DNA of 64,000 nucleotides from Amaurobius ferox (Eukaryota; Arthropoda; Arachnida; Araneae; Amaurobiidae). The notes below the pieces were generated by a model. That model was not told the origin of the DNA, did not search any database, and saw nothing but the letters and a program-made list of their open reading frames with translations. Shown piece after piece: positions 31,362 through 44,740 of the stretch. The stretch lies in NCBI GenBank assembly GCA_951213105.1, contig OX578140.1, forward strand, positions 33,654,941 through 33,718,940, given 5' to 3'. Made by a program: the position numbers and the translations under genes. Each line of letters begins with the position of its first letter. Position 1 is the stretch's first letter.

Positions 31362-33829
31362 TATATGGCGTGAAAAGATATGCATTTATGAGTATGATCA
31401 TGATGTAAAAATGATTGTTATCAATCTTTTCCGAGCAATAAATCGTATTCTTAATGAAACATAACATCTCAGTGAGCTGTCACTGATTAATATCTAATAC
31501 ATTACTGGAAAATAGTGTAAATCTATATATTTTAAATAATACCAAGTTTAACATTTCATGACTTTTATAATCATCAGTTTGGTTGAGATTGTAAATATAT
31601 ATATATATATTGTAAATATGTTTATAACTAGTGCTAGTGGTGGCCACGAAATTAATATGGTTTTGCACAGTTTTGTCTTTTTAAATATCCGCACGATCGT
31701 TAGAATTAAGACCTAATGTAAAAACAAAATGCAACACAAGTAAGATTTTATTGTCTATTATTTATAAATCGATAATCTATATACTTATTAATGTTAAATA
31801 GGAATTGTGATGATGTAAAATTTTATAAAATTCTATTTATTGGTGATTACTTAAAATTATATAAAGTTCTATTTCAGTGGTGCTTAAAAATAATATTAAA
31901 TATTAATAACGCAGTTAATTTTGGGAGAAATTTATAGCCTGCAAGTAGTACAAATGCGATTAAAAGAACTCAGTGACAATAGAAAATTCCAATGAGTACA
32001 CTGTAATAAAAATAGACAAGGGGGACAATAATGCAGATTTGGTGGAATCAATTTTGGCGTTAGTTTAACGTAAATTATTAATTTTTCATCTATTTATGAT
32101 TTTTATTTAAAGTAAATTCATAATTTATTAACGTAAATTAACTATTTGTATCACTTGCAAGCTGTAAGTTTTCGCCAAATTATTTGCATTTTTAATATTT
32201 ATTATTATTTTACAACATCATTAAACTAGAACTTTATATTATTTTACGCTATAACACGAATAAAAAGCGAATCATAATATACCATAATATATTGTAGAAG
32301 ACAAAACTGTGGTGAATGAAGTGAAATACAGTCCATCAGAGGCAGAAAAATGTCTAAAAAAATATGTTACTGTGACGCTAGAAAATAAGAATTATAAATT
32401 CGAAAACAATAACAAATAAACAAGAAAAACAAAATGGTATGAAACCGTGTAAAATGACAAGTACTTTGGTGGATTTGTTGGTTTAATTAGCTTTCTCGTT
32501 AAATTTTTTTTTTGCTTTTGCATTGACAAATCTCACCTTTCTGATATTTTACTGCCTTTGCTGTAGTAACTACTGTCTTATTTATCATGGCAAAGGAGAC
32601 TCTGTGTTACATCCCAAACCGATTAATGCCTATAAATACTCATCTTCGCTATCGCTAATGAAGTGTTTTTATTTTCAGATTACTCATGTTTTCTCTGGGA
32701 CAAATCTGGCAAATCATAAAGCAACTATAAAAACAGAACACATCATTTATTTTCTAAAAACCACACTTCGAATTTTTATCAATTATATAATTTAAAATAT
32801 TTTCTTACAGTCAGCCCAGTGAATTCAATTATATCACTTATTATTCATCGCATAAACCGCGTTTTCTGTTTTAGGTTTATATGAGGTTAGAAGACGTTGG
32901 AAATTAAATTCGAAGTAAGTGATTTAAGATGATTATTTTGTTTACACGTTTTTTTTTACAGCGCACGTCCCATGTAATTTGAGATGCAAAGACGGCATAA
33001 ATTTGCAGTTCGTTAAAACCATAACAACGTTGCATAAATCTATCTAGCATTACGTGTTTTATTTTAATTTGGAGCTTAACAGAAGAATTAAGACGTGCTT
33101 ATTATTTTTTTCCTCTTCCATACTGTGTTTTCACCAAGAAATGGGGGTGGATATAAGAGTGTGGAAGTTGGAGTTATATGAATTATGCTTGGATTATTTA
33201 TTGTGTATAAGACAATAATGAATTTGGATGTCAGAAGTAATTGCGATATTTTCAATTAAGTAACATCTTGATAAAAATCGATAATATATTAATAATTTAT
33301 TTTCTATTTACTCTTAGGGAATTAATTTAAAAATAAGGCTTTCCAAACAAATTAACAGATTTCGATTTCGGGGAGGGGGAGGGGGATAACACAATTTAGG
33401 ACTTTCTTATACCTAGAGCTTCTCTATAATAGATTTTTTAGATTTATCGGTTTGAAAAGTCTTACGACATTTTATTCCATTTGTTGTAATAGTTCAAAAG
33501 ATATAATGCTCCACATGGAAATAAAATAATAAAATCTTGAGAAATGCTCGTGATAATTTCTAAATAATGGTCTGTATCCAGTTTACTATAAAATTATGTA
33601 CAAATGATTCAATCATATGAAAATTCTGTGTTCATTATATTTTCCACAAATTTTTCTCTGTTAGATCAAACCTAAAATCTCCTCGAGTACAGCTTATGTT
33701 AGTGTCCTAACAAAGATCGTGTTCACTTTAAAAATAAAAAATAAAAATCCGAAAATACCGACATTTATGTAATAATCTTTTTTATTTATTTTTTCTCATT
33801 TCGGAAAAAAATATACATGGTGATCGTTA
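31362..33829. other. AT-rich non-coding DNA
   Basis: Holds a short (TA)n run near 31593-31610 and a G-rich run at 33370-33387 (ggggagggggaggggg). A 90-codon plus frame at 32523-32795 is unassigned. No gene recognised. Confidence 0.4.
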
Positions 33830-33879
33830 AAGTTGCAGGTAGGCCAATTTTTAATGATGGCAGCTACAGCAATGGAAGT

Positions 33880-34850
33880 GAAGCATCGGCATAGTAAAGT
33901 GACCATGAGCCACCAGATGAGTCTGACGGCAACGCTTCTAGTAGCAAAATTTATAAGTTATCAAACCTATCTCGCAAACTATGAGAGAAGCAAAATAAAA
34001 GTCAATTAAAAACAAGAAAGATCAATCATGCTTAAAGCATCGATTATGAAACTCTTTCCAACTTCAATGCAATTTTATTTAAACATCTCTAAAATACGAT
34101 ATATTCCTCGGTAATATTTTTAAAATTATCATAATACTACAATAATTTATTATATTTGAAAATGTCATCGAAAACAAATGAACTTTATTCAAAGGACGTC
34201 ATCGAAATATAAATCACCTCTATATAAAAGTAGCATTTCATTCATTAACATTTTTCCAATCCTTTCATTCATCACAATACTATAGTAATTAATGTTATTT
34301 AAAAACTTAAAACCATGGAGGTACAAGTAATTTAACTCTATGCTTAAAACTTTATCGAAAAAATTGGAAATATATTTATTATAAAATATATCTCCTTTTT
34401 CTTTCTGGAGAATATAGCAAGAGTCAGAATTTAATTGAATTTGTTTTTCTCCCTATATTAAACAATTTTTATTTAAAAAACTACCTAACATATTTTACTG
34501 AAATTTTTTTTATATATTTTATGGGACAATTTGAATATTTCCTAAAACATTTGAAGCAATTTGTGAATTTTAAATTTGCTTAAAAAATGTTTGAAAAATT
34601 AGGTCCCATAGGGTTCAATGTATTTCATTTTCTCAATCCGGGTTCAATCCAAAACTTATTGGGTAATATTATTCATTTATAATCCCATAGGTCTCACAGA
34701 CCGTCTGAACAATATACTAAAATTTCATTTTGATAAAGTCATTTTTACGGCAGTTATTGTGCGTACGGACAGACAGACAGACAGACTGACAGACAGAATG
34801 AACAATGTCATAAACACTTTTCAAGTATGTTGTAAAGTGTTAAAAATCAG
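33880..34850 (+). repeat. Modular (GACA)n repeat family, roughly 1-kb copy
   Basis: Modules in order are: a head starting near atgatggcagctacagc; a segment beginning acaagaaagatcaatcatgc (34012); and a 3' module with aggtcccatagggttcaatg, tcccatagg, ctaaaatttcattttgataa, a short (GACA)n run and a terminal hairpin-like motif that ends gtaaagtgttaaaa. The same modules recur at 35583-42612 in both orientations. No frame of coding length. This copy lacks the internal 0.9-kb module seen in the palindrome arms. Confidence 0.65.
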
Positions 34851-35582
34851 AGGTGGCTTGATGGATGATGATCGATGGAGTCGAAATGGTTTTGCGTGAA
34901 TAACATTTTGTAAAATAAAATAAAAATTTTAATAAGTTTATTCGATTTTTTCAGACTCATTTATTTCGTTTACAGGCTTTTAAAGCGATACAGATTCGCT
35001 AATTGTTTACAGTTAGGTAGCACTTTTTGCCTTCGTTCCAATTTCATCTGGGTATTCCGACCATAGATTTCACTTCAAAATATCAAATTATTTTCTTAAT
35101 TAGTTTCTAGCTATATAAATTAAACTTATACAATGTAGCTGACGAGATTTTGCTTTCACGTTAATCTAAAAACTTGCACGGGGACATATAAATACGTGCT
35201 TGAAAACGCATATTTTCATCTATTCTGTTAAAACTTCACTTCTAATGAAACACTTTTAGAATCCCATCATTTAACTTCTTAATTTTTTTAAACAAAATAA
35301 AATATATTGTGCTTATGCATCGATGTTTCACCAGAGAGCAAGTAAACAGTCTGAGCTGTAACCGTCGTGACATTTGAAATATTACAGCTTTCACACCCAT
35401 TGGAAAATCCAGGGCAAAATAATAAAACATCGTAGTTTTAACTACTGTACTCTCAAGACTATGAGATCTATTCAAAATCTAATTATGTAAACTTGTAAAG
35501 ATTTTAAAGAGCTATAAATTATTGCTTATTGTTCATAGTTATGACTTTTAGTTTTTGAGATATAAGCATTACAAACTTCAAA
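34851..35582. other. AT-rich spacer between repeat copies
   Basis: No repeat module or gene recognised. The next copy begins with caaacaagaaagatc at about 35580. Confidence 0.4.
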
Positions 35583-36390
35583 CAAGAAAGATCAATCATG
35601 CTTAAAGCATTGATTAAGAAACACTTTCCAACTTCAATGCGATTTTATTTAAACATGTCTAAAATGCAATACATTCCTCTGTAATATTTTAAAACTTATC
35701 ACAATACTACATTCATTTATTATATTTGAAAACTTAAACCTTCATTGAAAAAAATGAACTTCATTCAAATGACGGCATTGAAATATAAATTTCCTGGTTT
35801 AAACATCTCTAAAATGTGATGCATGCCTCGGTAATAATTTTAGAATTATCATAATACTACGATAATTTATTATATTTGAAAACTTCATCGAAAACAACTG
35901 AAATTCATTCAAATGACGTCATAGAAAAAATAACACGCCTGGCTCTCTCTGTAAAAGCAACATTTCATTCATAAATAATTTCCCATTCATGTCATTCATC
36001 ACAATACTCTAATAATTTATTTTATTTAAAAATTAGGACCATGGAGCTACAAGTAATTAAACTCTATGCGTAAAACTTCATCGAAAAAAATCGTCCTTCT
36101 CTTTGTAAAATCAGTGAATATTTTATTCATATCAGCTTTGCAGACTCCATGAACTAAATGATTTTGTGTTAAAGAAATACAGCAATTCTAATACAACTCA
36201 TTCTTCATATTTTGCTGTTTGCATTTTACATAAGTGAAAAATAAGCTTCGTTGTAGAAATAATCAAATTTGGATGAGCATTTAAACTCAAATATATTGTA
36301 ATTGCGTTGTTTCAGTATGTAGATGCACAGAATTTAAGCAAAATTAAAGTAGTTTTAGGACGGATACAACACTCAATATGAATTAAAAAC
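35583..36390 (+). repeat. Outer unit of the inverted repeat cluster
   Basis: Starts acaagaaagatcaatcatgc and contains several drifted sub-units around tctaaaatgcaatacattcc and aatttattatatttgaaaac. It is the reverse complement of 41811-42612; where I aligned them by eye they agree at roughly nine bases in ten. Non-coding. Confidence 0.7.
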
Positions 36391-37213
36391 AAGAAAGATC
36401 AATCATGCATAAGCATTGATTATGAAACACTTTCCAACTGAAATGTAATTTCATTTAAAAATTTCTAAAATGTGATTCATTCAGTGGTAATATCTTTTAC
36501 ATTATCACAGTACTACAGTAATTTATTATACTTAAATATTTAAAACTGTATCGAAATATAAATCATCTGATTCTTTATGCAAAATCAATGAATATTTCAT
36601 TCATATAACTTGTATTCCAGACTCCAGAGCTAAATAATTTTGTGTGAAAAAAATTCAGCAATTCTTATGTAATTCATCTTACAATCGCTTGAGATATTTG
36701 CATTCTGCATATGTTAAAATTAGGCTTCCTTGAAGAAATAATAAAAGTTTAGGGATCATTTAAAATCACAACTATTGTAATTGCATAGGCACGGAATTTA
36801 GATACACAGATAATACACAGATAATATATATGTGTATGTGTATGTACTCAAAGTATTGGAATCGTGCCGAAGATCGGAACTCGAATTTTCAAAGTATCTA
36901 CACGTTTTGGGACTTCTAGAACACGAAAAAACTACTTTTAGGAAGACGTCTGTGTGTGTAAGGGTGTATCTGTGTATGTTTCTGTGTGTCTGTGTGGATA
37001 TTACATCCACTCTAATTGAAAAACTAATGGACCGAATTTCATACAATTTGGTAGGTATGTTTTTTGTGGGAAATCCTGATGTTCATTAGATTATAGTACG
37101 ATTCGTAATAAAAGAATCTGCCTTCTTTGCGAAATGGCCGCAGAAATTGCCTTTATCCACTCTAGCTAAAAACTAATGAACCAAATTTAACAAAATTTGG
37201 AGTATAATATTTC

Positions 37214-37281
37214 AATAACCTACAAGTGATTTATATACCAAATTTAACAAAATTTTGTATATAAATCATTTGTAGGTTATT
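37214..37281. repeat. 68-bp near-perfect palindrome
   Basis: aataacctacaagtgattta pairs with the inverted end taaatcatttgtaggttatt around an AT-rich centre. The same palindrome lies in the other arm at 40282-40349. Confidence 0.8.
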
Positions 37282-38372
37282 CTACTACGATTCGGGAAAA
37301 AGGAACGGGCTATTTTTGCGAAATGGCCAGCAAAAATCGTTATATATAAAAATAAAAGACTACGTGTGCTCAATTATATCAATGAAATTCCTATTTTATA
37401 TGTGATTTTTGACAACAAAAAGAATAAGACTAACCCCATTACTCTAGGACTAGCCGTTCTTGAGATATTCTAGTTTTTTCGCGTTTTCGCTACGCCACCT
37501 TTGACAATAAGTCCAGTTATCAAATGAGAACCAAATTTAAGTTTAACGTGTAAATTCAATGTCATTTAAAATACTTATGTTGTGCAGACAAACTCAAATT
37601 ATCATTGAATAAATAAAGAGAACGAATATGAGTCTGCAGGGAAAGACATGTGCTGTCCACATCAGAATTTTTAACAATATTACAACAATGATTTATAAAA
37701 GTGAACGGGGATTAATTGCGGGTCATTTCGAAAAAAATGTATGATCTATATTTAAAGATCCACCAAATTGCTGTAGAATAAAATGTTCTACAAATTTAAG
37801 CTGTGTACCAAATTTTAACTCTCTAGGACGTAGGAAAGTGCATTTAAAATGCCATCAATTAAATTTATCATGAAGAGTTATATAAAATTTAAAAAAAATT
37901 AAAAATTGTTATCTACCAAATTATTTTAAAATATGAAGCCACTCCCATATGCAAAACGTATTAACAAATGGAGAGATATTTATTATGTAATATCTCTCTC
38001 TCTTTTCTTTCTGGCAGATATCCCAAAGTCAGAATTTAATTGAATTTGTTTTTTTCCCTATATTAAATAATTTTTTTAATTAAAAAACTACTTAACATAT
38101 TTTACTGAATTTTTTTTTATATATTCTATGGGATAATGTGAATATTTCCTAAAAATTTCGAAGCAATTCGTGAATTTTAAATTTACTTAAAAAATGTTTG
38201 AAAAATTAGGTCCCATAGGGTTCAATGTATTTCATTTTTTCAACCCGGGTTCAATAAAAAACTAATTGGGTGATATTATTTATTTATATTCCCATAGGTC
38301 CTACAGACCGTCTGAACAACATACTAAAATTTCATTTTGATAAACTCATTTTTACGGCAGTTATCGTGCTAA

Positions 38373-38374
38373 CG

Positions 38375-38424
<50 letters not shown>
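38373..38424. repeat. (GACA)n microsatellite
   Basis: About 12-13 units of gaca inside the left palindrome arm. The equivalent runs are 39164-39234 and 41320-41382, in the opposite orientation and of different length. Confidence 0.9.
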
Positions 38425-38474
38425 ATGAACAAAGTCATAAACACTTTTCAACTTTGTTGTAAAGTGTTAAAAAC

Positions 38475-38958
38475 TTTAAAAATCACGATTTTGAGACAAG
38501 ATGGATGCCATATATCATTTTGAAGTGGATCATGTGATCTTTTCATATCATGGTCACATGATCGCTTCATATAAGAGGTGTTATTATTATTTTAATTTTT
38601 ATTTAAAAAACTACTGAATATATTTCGCTGAATTTTCTTTTATATATTTTATGGAACAATTTGAATATTATCTAAAATTTTCGAAGCAATTTGTGAATTT
38701 TAAATCCGCTTAAAACATGTTTAAAAAATTAGGTCCTATAGGGCTCAATGTATTTCATTTTTTCAACCCGGGTTCAATCCAAAACTAATAGGGTGATATT
38801 ATCCATTTATATTCCCATAGGTCCTACAGACCGTCTGAACAACATACTAAAATTTCATTTTGATTAAGTCATTTTTACGGCAGTTATTGTGCTAACGGAC
38901 AGACAGACAGAATGAACAAAGTCATAAGCACTTTTCAACTTTGTTGTAAAGTGTTAAA
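38475..38958 (+). repeat. Central unit of the cluster, same orientation as the left arm
   Basis: Begins near agacaagatggatgccata, has an inverted pair (gatcatgtgatc at 38528 and ggtcacatgatc at 38552), then a (GACA) module ending gttgtaaagtgttaaaaa. It is the reverse complement of 41272-41810. Confidence 0.7.
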
Positions 38959-39105
38959 AAAGGAAAATGAAAAACATTAGGAGGTTAATTGAATTTAGGG
39001 ATTCTAAATAAAGGGGCATTTTCATCTAATTTGGTGATGCTTTACAACTTTTTAATTATTTTTTTTATTTTTCTCTCACAGTTTCCGAGATAATGCTGAT
39101 TTTTA
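38959..39105. other. Palindrome centre
   Basis: About 150 AT-rich bases between the inward ends of the two orientations; no feature seen. Confidence 0.5.
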
Positions 39106-39163
39106 ACACTTTACAACAAATTCTGTCTGTCATACATTCTGTTCTTACATACTGTTCTTACAT

Positions 39164-39233
<70 letters not shown>

Positions 39234-41164
39234 CGTTAGCACGATAACTGCCGTAAAAATGAGTTTATCAAAATGAAATTTTAGTATGTTGTTCAGACGG
39301 TCTGTAGGACCTATGGGAATATAAATAAATAATATCACCCAATTAGTTTTTTATTGAACCCGGGTTGAAAAAATGAAATACATTGAACCCTATGGGACCT
39401 AATTTTTCAAACATTTTTTAAGTAAATTTAAAATTCACGAATTGCTTCGAAATTTTTAGGAAATATTCACATTATCCCATAGAATATATAAAAAAAAATT
39501 CAGTAAAATATGTTAAGTAGTTTTTTAATTAAAAAAATTATTTAATATAGGGAAAAAAACAAATTCAATTAAATTCTGACTTTGGGATACCTTCCAGAAA
39601 GGAAAGAGAGAGATATTATATAATAAATATCTCTCCATTTGTTTAAACGTTTTGCATATGGGAGTGGCTTCATATTTTAAAATAAATTTGGTAGATAGCA
39701 ATTTTTCATTTTTTTTTAAATGCACTTTCCTACGTCCTAGAGAGTTAAAATTTGGTACACAGCTTAAATTTGTTGAGCATTTTATTCGACAAAAATTTGA
39801 TGGATCTTTAAATATAGATCATACATTTTTTTCGAAATGGCCTGAAAATAATCCCCGTTCACTTCTATAAATCATTGTTGTAATATTGTTAAAAATTCTG
39901 ATGTGGACAGCACATGTCTTTCGCTGCAGACTCATATTCGTTCTCTTTATTTATTCAATGATAATTTGAGTTTATCTGCACAACATAAGTATTTTAAATG
40001 ACATTGAATTTACACGTTAAACTTAAATTTGGTTCTCATTTGATAGCTGGACTTATTGTCAAAGGTGGCGTAGCGAAAACGCGAAAAAACTAGAATATCT
40101 CAAGAACGGCTAGTCCTAGAGTAATGGGGTTAGTCTTATTCTTTTTGTTGTCAAAAATCACATATAAAATAGGAATTTAATTGATATAATTGAGCACACG
40201 TAGTCTTTTATTTTTATATATAACGATTTTTGCGGGCCATTTCGCAAAAATAGCCCGTTCCTTTTTCCCGAATCGTAGTAGAATAACCTACAAATGATTT
40301 ATATACAAAATTTTGTTAAATTTGGTATATAAATCACTTGTAGGTTATTGAAATATTATACACCAAATTTTGTTAAATTTGGTTCATTAGTTTTTAGCTA
40401 GAGTGGATAAAGGCAATTTCTGCGGCCATTTCGCAAAGAAGGCAGATTCTTTTATTACGAATCGTACTATAATCTAATGAACATCAGGATTTCCCACAAA
40501 AAACATACCTACCAAATTGTATGAAATTCGGTCCATTAGTTTTTCAATTAGAGTGGATGTAATATCCACACAGACACACAGAAACATACACAGATACACC
40601 CTTACACACACAGACGTCTTCCTAAAACTAGTTTTTTCGTGTTCTAGAAGTCCCAAAACGTGTAGATCCTTTGAAAATTCGAGTTCCGATCTTCGGCACG
40701 ATTCCAATACTTTGAGTACATACACATACACATATATATTATCTGTGTATCTAAATTCCGTGCCTATGCAATTACAATAGTTGTGATTTTAAATGATCCC
40801 TAAACTTTTATTATTTCTTCAAGGAAGCCTAATTTTAACATATGCAGAATGCAAATATCTCAAGCGATTGTAAGATGAATTACATAAGAATTGCTGAATT
40901 TTTTTCACACAAAATTATTTAGCTCTGGAGTCTGGAATACAAGTTATATGAATGAAATATTCATTGATTTTGCATAAAGAATCAGATGATTTATATTTCG
41001 ATACAGTTTTAAATATTTAAGTATAATAAATTACTGTAGTACTGTGATAATGTAAAAGATATTACCACTGAATGAATCACATTTTAGAAATTTTTAAATG
41101 AAATTACATTTCAGTTGGAAAGTGTTTCATAATCAATGCTTATGCATGATTGATCTTTCTTGTT
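39106..41164 (-). repeat. Right arm of the 2.1-kb palindrome
   Basis: Reverse complement of 36391-38471, with the same modules in inverted order: (GACA)n at 39164-39234, a 68-bp palindrome at 40282-40349, and the aagaaagatcaatcatgc end at 41164. The (GACA)n junction near 39120-39160 differs from the left arm. Confidence 0.85.
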
Positions 41165-41166
41165 AA

Positions 41167-41319
41167 ATTATACCGCTAGGGTTACTGTCGCTACTCTCAT
41201 CTGGTAGTGGCTACTTTAACAAACCGATACCTCACTTTCACGGCTCTAGATACCATCGTTCAAAACTTATTTGTTAACACTTTACAACAAAGTTGAAAAG
41301 TGTTTATGACTTTGTTCAT

Positions 41320-41381
<62 letters not shown>

Positions 41382-41810
41382 CGTTAGCACGATAACTGCC
41401 GTAAAAATGACTTAATCAAAATGAAATTTTAGTATGTTGTTCAGACGGTCTGTAGGACCTATGGGAATATAAATGAATAATATCACACAATTAGTTTTGG
41501 ATTGAACCCGGGTTGAAAAAATGAAATACATTGAGCCCTATGGGACCTAATTTTTCTAACATTTTTTAAGCGGATTTAAAATTCACAAATTGCTTCGAAA
41601 ATTTTAGGTAATAGTCAAATTGTTCCATAAAATATATAAAAAAAAATTCAGCTAAATATATTCAGTAGTTTTTTAAATAAAAATTAAAATAATAATTACA
41701 CATCTTATATGAAACGATCACGTGACCATGATATTAAACTATCACATGACCCACTTCAAAATGAGATATGGCATCCATCTTGTTTCAAATTCGTTATTTT
41801 TTAAAGTTCT
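41167..41810 (-). repeat. Head module and second (GACA)n unit, inverted
   Basis: On the minus strand 41810-41272 repeats the unit 38475-38958, including (GACA)n at 41320-41382. It is followed at once by a head module (about 41265-41167) similar to the start of the copy at 33880. This segment interrupts the otherwise symmetrical pairing of 35583-36390 with 41811-42612. Confidence 0.65.
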
Positions 41811-42612
41811 TTTTAATTCATATTGAGTGTTGTATCCATCCTAAAACTACTTTATTTCTGCTTAAATTCTGTGCATCTACATACTAAAACAACACAATGA
41901 CAATATATTTGAGTTTAAATTCTCATTCAAATTTGATTATTTCTACAATTAAGCCTATTTTTCACCTATGTAAAATGTAAACAGCAAAATATGTAGAATG
42001 AGTTGTATTAGAATTACTGTATTTCTTTAACACAAAATAATTCAGTCCATGGAGTCTGCATGGCTGATATGAATGAAATATTAATTGATTTTATAAACAG
42101 AAGGACGATATTTTTCGATGAAGTTTTAAGCATAAAGTTTATGAATTGTAGCTCCATGGTCTTACTTTTTAAATAAAATAAATTATTATAGTATTGTGAT
42201 GAATGAAATGGAGAAAGTTATGAATGAAATCCTGCTTTTATAGAGAGATCCAGGCGTGTTATTTTTTCTATGACGTCATTTGAATTTATTTCAGTTGTTT
42301 TCGATGAAGTTTTCAAATATAATAAATTATCGTAGCATTATGATAGATTTAAAAATATTACCGTGGAATGTATTGCATTTTAGAGATATTTAAACCACGC
42401 AATTTATATTTCAATGCCGTCTTTTGAATGATGTTAATTTTTTTCAATGAAGGTTTAAGTTTTCAAATATAATAAATCAATGTAGTATCGTGATAAGTTT
42501 TAAAATATTACCGAGGAATGTATTGCATTTTCGACTTTTTTAAATAAAATTGCATTGAAGTTGGAAAGTGTTTCATAATCAATGCTTTAAGCATGATTGA
42601 TCTTTCTTGTTC
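41811..42612 (-). repeat. Outer unit of the inverted repeat cluster, right side
   Basis: Reverse complement of 35583-36390 with moderate divergence, ending at the inverted aagaaagatcaatcatgc phrase. Non-coding. Confidence 0.7.
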
Positions 42613-44192
42613 TAATTACGATTGTACTAATCACCCTGTATAAGAATGCATCTGGCAAGTCAAGTCCATGGACTGAATTCATTCAGATGATTTTGGTTAA
42701 GAAATTATTACGCAATGTTCGAATTCTTAATTTTCATTTTCTCATACTATGTAAAAGTAACTTTGTGTGATATTTTTGATTGAGGAGGCTGAGCGATTGG
42801 TGTTTTAACTTGGAAAAGGCTTTTTGTATTATAAGTGAAATTTATATTGGAATTCGCACTTTCAATGAATTTCATTTCCTTGGTGAGTACTGTGAAATAA
42901 AACAATTTAACATAAAAATGTTAAGAATGAATGAAATGCCCGATATTTTAAAATATGTTACCTGTGTAAGATACATACATACAAAATATAGCATTTTAAA
43001 TGTTTTCTTAAATATTAGTTGTTCTAAATTAGATGAACTTTTACAACCATTTTATTAAATGGTCGCTCATAGGGAAGAACATTCTCCCCCTTGGATATTC
43101 AAGATAACAAAGGCGAGCATCCAGTTAGACGATATTGTACATTTTATTAAGTTCACTCCCCCCCCCCGGGGGTGTTCTACGGGCGCCCATATGTGAAAGA
43201 GTGCACTGAAAATTGGTGAGAAATCTGGAACATAAGCTTAGTTGAAAATCATTGTAGTCAACATTGTCCTTAAACAATATTGTATATTAATTATTTATAA
43301 ATACTGTACTATGAAAATTTAAAAATATCTTACAATTACAATATGCAAAGAATTCGATTGGAATTATCAACCACATTTTTATCTAAATGAGATTCCCCTG
43401 TAACATGGCATTTTTAAAGGGAATTCAGATTTATTCTTTATATAACTCCTAAATACGCAAACGGATGCTTCGCCCTATTGATGCCGATATAAAGAGTTAA
43501 GTCTACTTTGCAAACTACTTAAGTTTAATGGTAGTCATTATTAGTATATTTCTTCATCGATATAGTTTAAAGTTAGATAAATGCTAAGTTATTCTTGAAA
43601 AATGACTCAAATTCTTTCGTATTACAAATAATGATTATTTTCTATTAATATTAATTAATAGAATCACGTTTGACCCAAAATGGAGGATCCATTCGCCTTG
43701 CACTACACACCCTCACCTACTCACCATTGATGAAACGTCATGTCCCACATTCAATCATTGATGAAACGTCAGGGTCCCATATCCAATCATTGATTGTTTA
43801 TAAAGGACTGAAAATGGGAGAAGCAGTAGTCACGCTATGCCACACTATGATCTAGCTTCCATGTTAGTTAATCAGCTAGGGAGGAGTTTAACAAATGGGT
43901 AGCTTTAATGACATGCTTCTTCTTATAGTTCCCGAATGCTGAATAATTTCAACTTTTAAAACAATAAAATACGCGTTTTAATGGGAAAATGAATTTGAAA
44001 AGTGTCACTTTAATCAAGTAAAATGTAACAATTTGCTAAATAATACTTACGATATTCGTATATATTCGCAAAGTTATTTAAAAAGTTATAATAAATAAAA
44101 GTATGTTTAAATAATTCTTTAAACTAGATTTTAAGAGGGGAGACTCAGCTTTTTAGCCACAATGGATGCTACGCCACTGCTGTAATACAGTA
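42613..44192. other. Non-coding DNA
   Basis: A 92-codon plus frame (42780-43058) has no recognisable domain. A 10-base C run followed by gggggtgttc lies at 43147. Near 43730-43790 the phrase tcattgatgaaacgtca occurs twice with a third partial copy. No gene recognised. Confidence 0.4.
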
Positions 44193-44740
44193 AAACGAAA
44201 GTATTGTTTCCAGGAAAATTTAGATGCTACTATATGTTTTAAGGCTTCCTGCATACGTTTAAACTATTTTTGAAGTGATGTCTGTTTGTCTGCCTGTCTG
44301 TACGTATGTCTGTGGTCGATTTCTTGTGTAGTCGATAGCTGTCACAAATATTAATGCATTTTTACGAAACTTTATATCCGTCTTTGTTATAAAAAACATA
44401 GCACTACATAGCATTTTTTAAAAATTTGATCGAAAATATAAAAATCTATTCGAAATTTTATACTCTTTTAACATAGGACAAAATTTGACATAATGGAACA
44501 TGGATTTGGCATGGATTAGTTTATTTATGTCTCAATGATCATGAAACTTAATAGTTTCAATCATTGTTGTGGTAAATAGCCGTGATACAATTTTTTTTTG
44601 TTCGTGACGTCGTTAGCTCCCCTTTTGGGAAAGTTACCCCCGGGGCGTATAAAGTATGGTATCAATCGGAAGATTTTTTTAAGTCCTTTAAAGTGAAGGG
44701 TGACACGCTATAATTGTAATCATTTGGACTCACAATAATG
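44193..44740 (+). repeat. Second dispersed family (gacgtc family), plus copy
   Basis: Words in order: acgaaagtattgtttcc, gtgatgtctgtttgtctg, caaatattaatgcattttta, acgaaactttatatccg, tttcaatcattgttgtgg, cgtgacgtcgttagctcc, tatggtatcaatcgg and a 3' part near gggtgacacgctata. The same order occurs at 55855-56400 (inverted) and 60330-61870 (interrupted). Non-coding. Confidence 0.65.

Larger units (their letters stand above)
36391..38471 (+). repeat. Left arm of a 2.1-kb palindrome
   Basis: Reverse complement of 39106-41164. Modules in order are: the aagaaagatcaatcatgc unit; a middle module (about 36798-37668) with a (GT)n-like tract, a small palindrome at 37214-37281 and the 3' motif ggaaagacatgtgctg; and the (GACA)n module ending in gttgtaaagtgttaaaa. 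Differences from the other arm that I could see are few, for example a duplicated 11-12 bases near 36810 and different (GACA)n length. Paired small frames (36798-37046 and 40517-40780) are a product of this symmetry. Confidence 0.85.

Noticed and set aside
33370..33387. G-quadruplex regulatory element
   Set aside because: Only three G runs (4, 5 and 5) are present and there is no gene nearby; too weak to annotate.
36798..37089. Frames shared with 40474-40780 as a conserved protein
   Set aside because: The match comes from the palindrome arms; the frames run on both strands and cross a GT-rich tract.
42780..43058. 92-codon frame as a gene
   Set aside because: No domain or exon signals recognised.
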